A stretch of DNA of 64,000 nt, from contig JAYGXS010000002.1 in the NCBI GenBank assembly GCA_036362985.1, positions 8,684,749 through 8,748,748 on the forward strand. Reading direction: 5' to 3'. Positions 62,506 to 64,000 of this stretch are shown here, one piece after another. Each line of letters opens with the position of its first letter. Positions within the stretch are counted from its first letter, which is position 1. The position numbers were made by a program, and so were the translations under genes. The notes under the pieces are model-generated. The model ran no database searches. It was not told the DNA's origin and saw only the letters and a program-made list of their open reading frames with translations. This stretch comes from Ligula intestinalis (taxonomy: Eukaryota; Platyhelminthes; Cestoda; Diphyllobothriidea; Diphyllobothriidae).

Positions 62506-64000
62506 GCATTACGAGCAACTATTGTCACACGATCATATGCTCTCAGACCCGGCTAGGCGCGGTCAACACTAGCCCTGGCTTCGCCAGCGGCCACATTTAA
62601 GATTAAACGCAAAGAAAAGGCCAACCTATTCTGTCGCTTGGCCGTGTCGATTGATAAGACAGTGGATCGGTTTTGCGTCCAACTTCTCGAAGACTTGCTT
62701 TACAAACTTTTGATTTGCATTACCATTAGCTTTTCCCTACGCCAACTTAACTTGTACCTTTTAAATTTACTCGGAAAGTAATCTCTAAACTAAAGTAAAT
62801 CCGAATAGTCACGGATCTATAGGTCCAGACCGAATTCGACATTAATAGTAGAGCCGAAGTTATGGCCGTATAACCGCATAATATTAATTAACAAACCCTT
62901 AAATATACTTACTCCACGTAAGGAAATGGCTGCAATTATAAAACTGGCGTATACCAGAAAACACGGTAATTACAATGGCGGGGGGGCTACTGGGGAGCCG
63001 AACCCCTCGCGTCAGTTCATCAAGTAATTACGTAAGATAGTCTTGGTTTTATCATGCAATTGGCCAGGTTGGTATCATGGTCCCTCAACTCCGCTTATGC
63101 CTGCTTTCATACGTTTCACACCGATGCTTAGTGATTTTGCTCTTCAGCAAATTCAATTTCCAATTGTTTTTAGGGTCACGCCGCTATGCTTAGAGCACGA
63201 GTGTTACACAACGCGCCGACTAATTCTTTAGAAATGGCCGACCTTTACGTGTATAGTTAGGGCAGTAGCCGGATGGTAGTTGCACTAGTCGGATCCCGAT
63301 GGTTGTGCGTTTGTCATGCCAGCATAGCAGATCAAGAGGCGTAGCAGGCTCAACAGACCTGCCTTGACGCTAGATTCTTCGACCGAAACCTGCACAAGGC
63401 AATAACGCACGCCCACTGAAGCTATCCCAAGTCTCAGCCACTCGGTGTCTACGCTTTCCGAGTTGCGACAGCTGGATTGTATTACACGCCATTGAAGTCT
63501 GTCCCATTCCATCCATTTTCGAAGGATTGCAAACTTGGTAATTAGTGTAGTCGCCCGTACTTATTGTCGTATAATCGGCACACCTTCCGCGGCAAGTCTT
63601 CGCCATCTACTCGCGATTACTAACACAGGCTTATGCGGTTATTGGGGTCCAGTTACCTTATGTTCGATTGCAGCATCTTGCCCCTGCTGACCGATAGTCG
63701 AAGTGTAAATACAAGCAAACCTCACGTGGGAGAAGATATTTAAAAAAATACAAGTTTCTACTATAAAATGACAGAAGTAAATGCAGAAGACTCCACCACG
63801 TAAATGCCAAGCTCTCAGAGCAAACAAACGGTGGTCTAACGCTTCATCGATTTTGGCGACGACACTTCAGACGGCAAGGTACTTCTAATTGCTTTTCGAT
63901 TCTCAAATTTCCTCTGTACACATGCACGCTGCCTTTCATCTAAAAGGAGAATAGGGACGAGTTAAGTAAATCAGACTTCCAAGGAAGGCAATCAAGCCAT
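62506..64000. other. Unassigned non-coding DNA to the window end
   Basis: No domain, RNA gene or repeat boundary recognised. Open frames at 63285-63606 (-) have no family resemblance that I can support. Confidence 0.35.

Noticed and set aside
63285..63606. Two overlapping minus-strand open frames near the window end
   Set aside because: No recognisable family and two frames open at once. Not enough to call a gene.

Overview
This is a eukaryotic, repeat-saturated stretch of DNA. Everything I can identify is a retrotransposon, a DNA transposon remnant, a terminal repeat or an anonymous dispersed repeat. I found no convincing single-copy host gene. The mixture (CR1-like non-LTR elements, Gypsy-type LTR elements, Penelope-like GIY-YIG fragments with hammerhead-like motifs) resembles large metazoan genomes. 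The protein flavour of the elements suggests a flatworm, perhaps a tapeworm with a large genome. That assignment is inference. Two 100-N runs (19557-19656 and 29753-29852) show that this is a scaffolded draft assembly.

Layout. 1-18.2 kb is gene-poor. It holds an LTR with a primer-binding-like site (64-288), many degenerate copies of a ~360-480 bp LTR-like repeat ('family A'), Penelope-like terminal fragments with a hammerhead-like motif (930-1142 and 3480-3730), a tRNA-like sequence beside a palindrome (8558-8869), a foldback carrying hammerhead-like cores in both arms (10741-11198), a TIR element with a 9-bp target duplication (12812-13383), one half of an ~870-bp near-identical dispersed pair (13966-14832) and a pogo-like transposase remnant (16146-16409).

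18.7-42.7 kb is a dense stack of retrotransposons. In order they are: a broken Gypsy gag/protease; CR1-like element NL-A, split into 19657-21184 and 26148-26985 by an almost complete nested CR1-like element NL-B (21185-26147); a broken Gypsy RNase H/integrase (27.1-29.1 kb, + strand); a second NL-B copy cut by a gap (29853-30396, + strand); CR1-like element NL-C (about 31.5-37.1 kb, - strand) with tandem repeats upstream of ORF1 and a foreign insertion in its coding region; and a Gypsy element with both LTRs (37606-42733, - strand), inactivated by stops and a lost catalytic residue.

42.7-64 kb again holds short pieces: two mariner-type MITEs in inverted orientation flanking a CR1 3' fragment; Gypsy gag/protease and CR1 RT fragments (47-48.7 kb); two more copies of the 9-bp-TSD TIR family, one with a family A copy nested in it; three GIY-YIG endonuclease remnants of Penelope-like elements; a 951-bp foldback (51639-52589); the second copy of the ~870-bp pair; and an array of 'family D' repeats (57.7-62.5 kb).

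How it fits together. The genes here do not cooperate in a host pathway. They are layered selfish elements, and the nesting gives a relative chronology: NL-A is older than NL-B, the 9-bp-TSD element is older than the family A copy inside it, and the Gypsy LTR and CR1 tail are older than the mariner-type MITEs beside them. The most interesting signal is a set of hammerhead-ribozyme-like motifs sharing a CUGANGA / stem II / GAAAC / GUC core, found in Penelope-type and foldback repeats.
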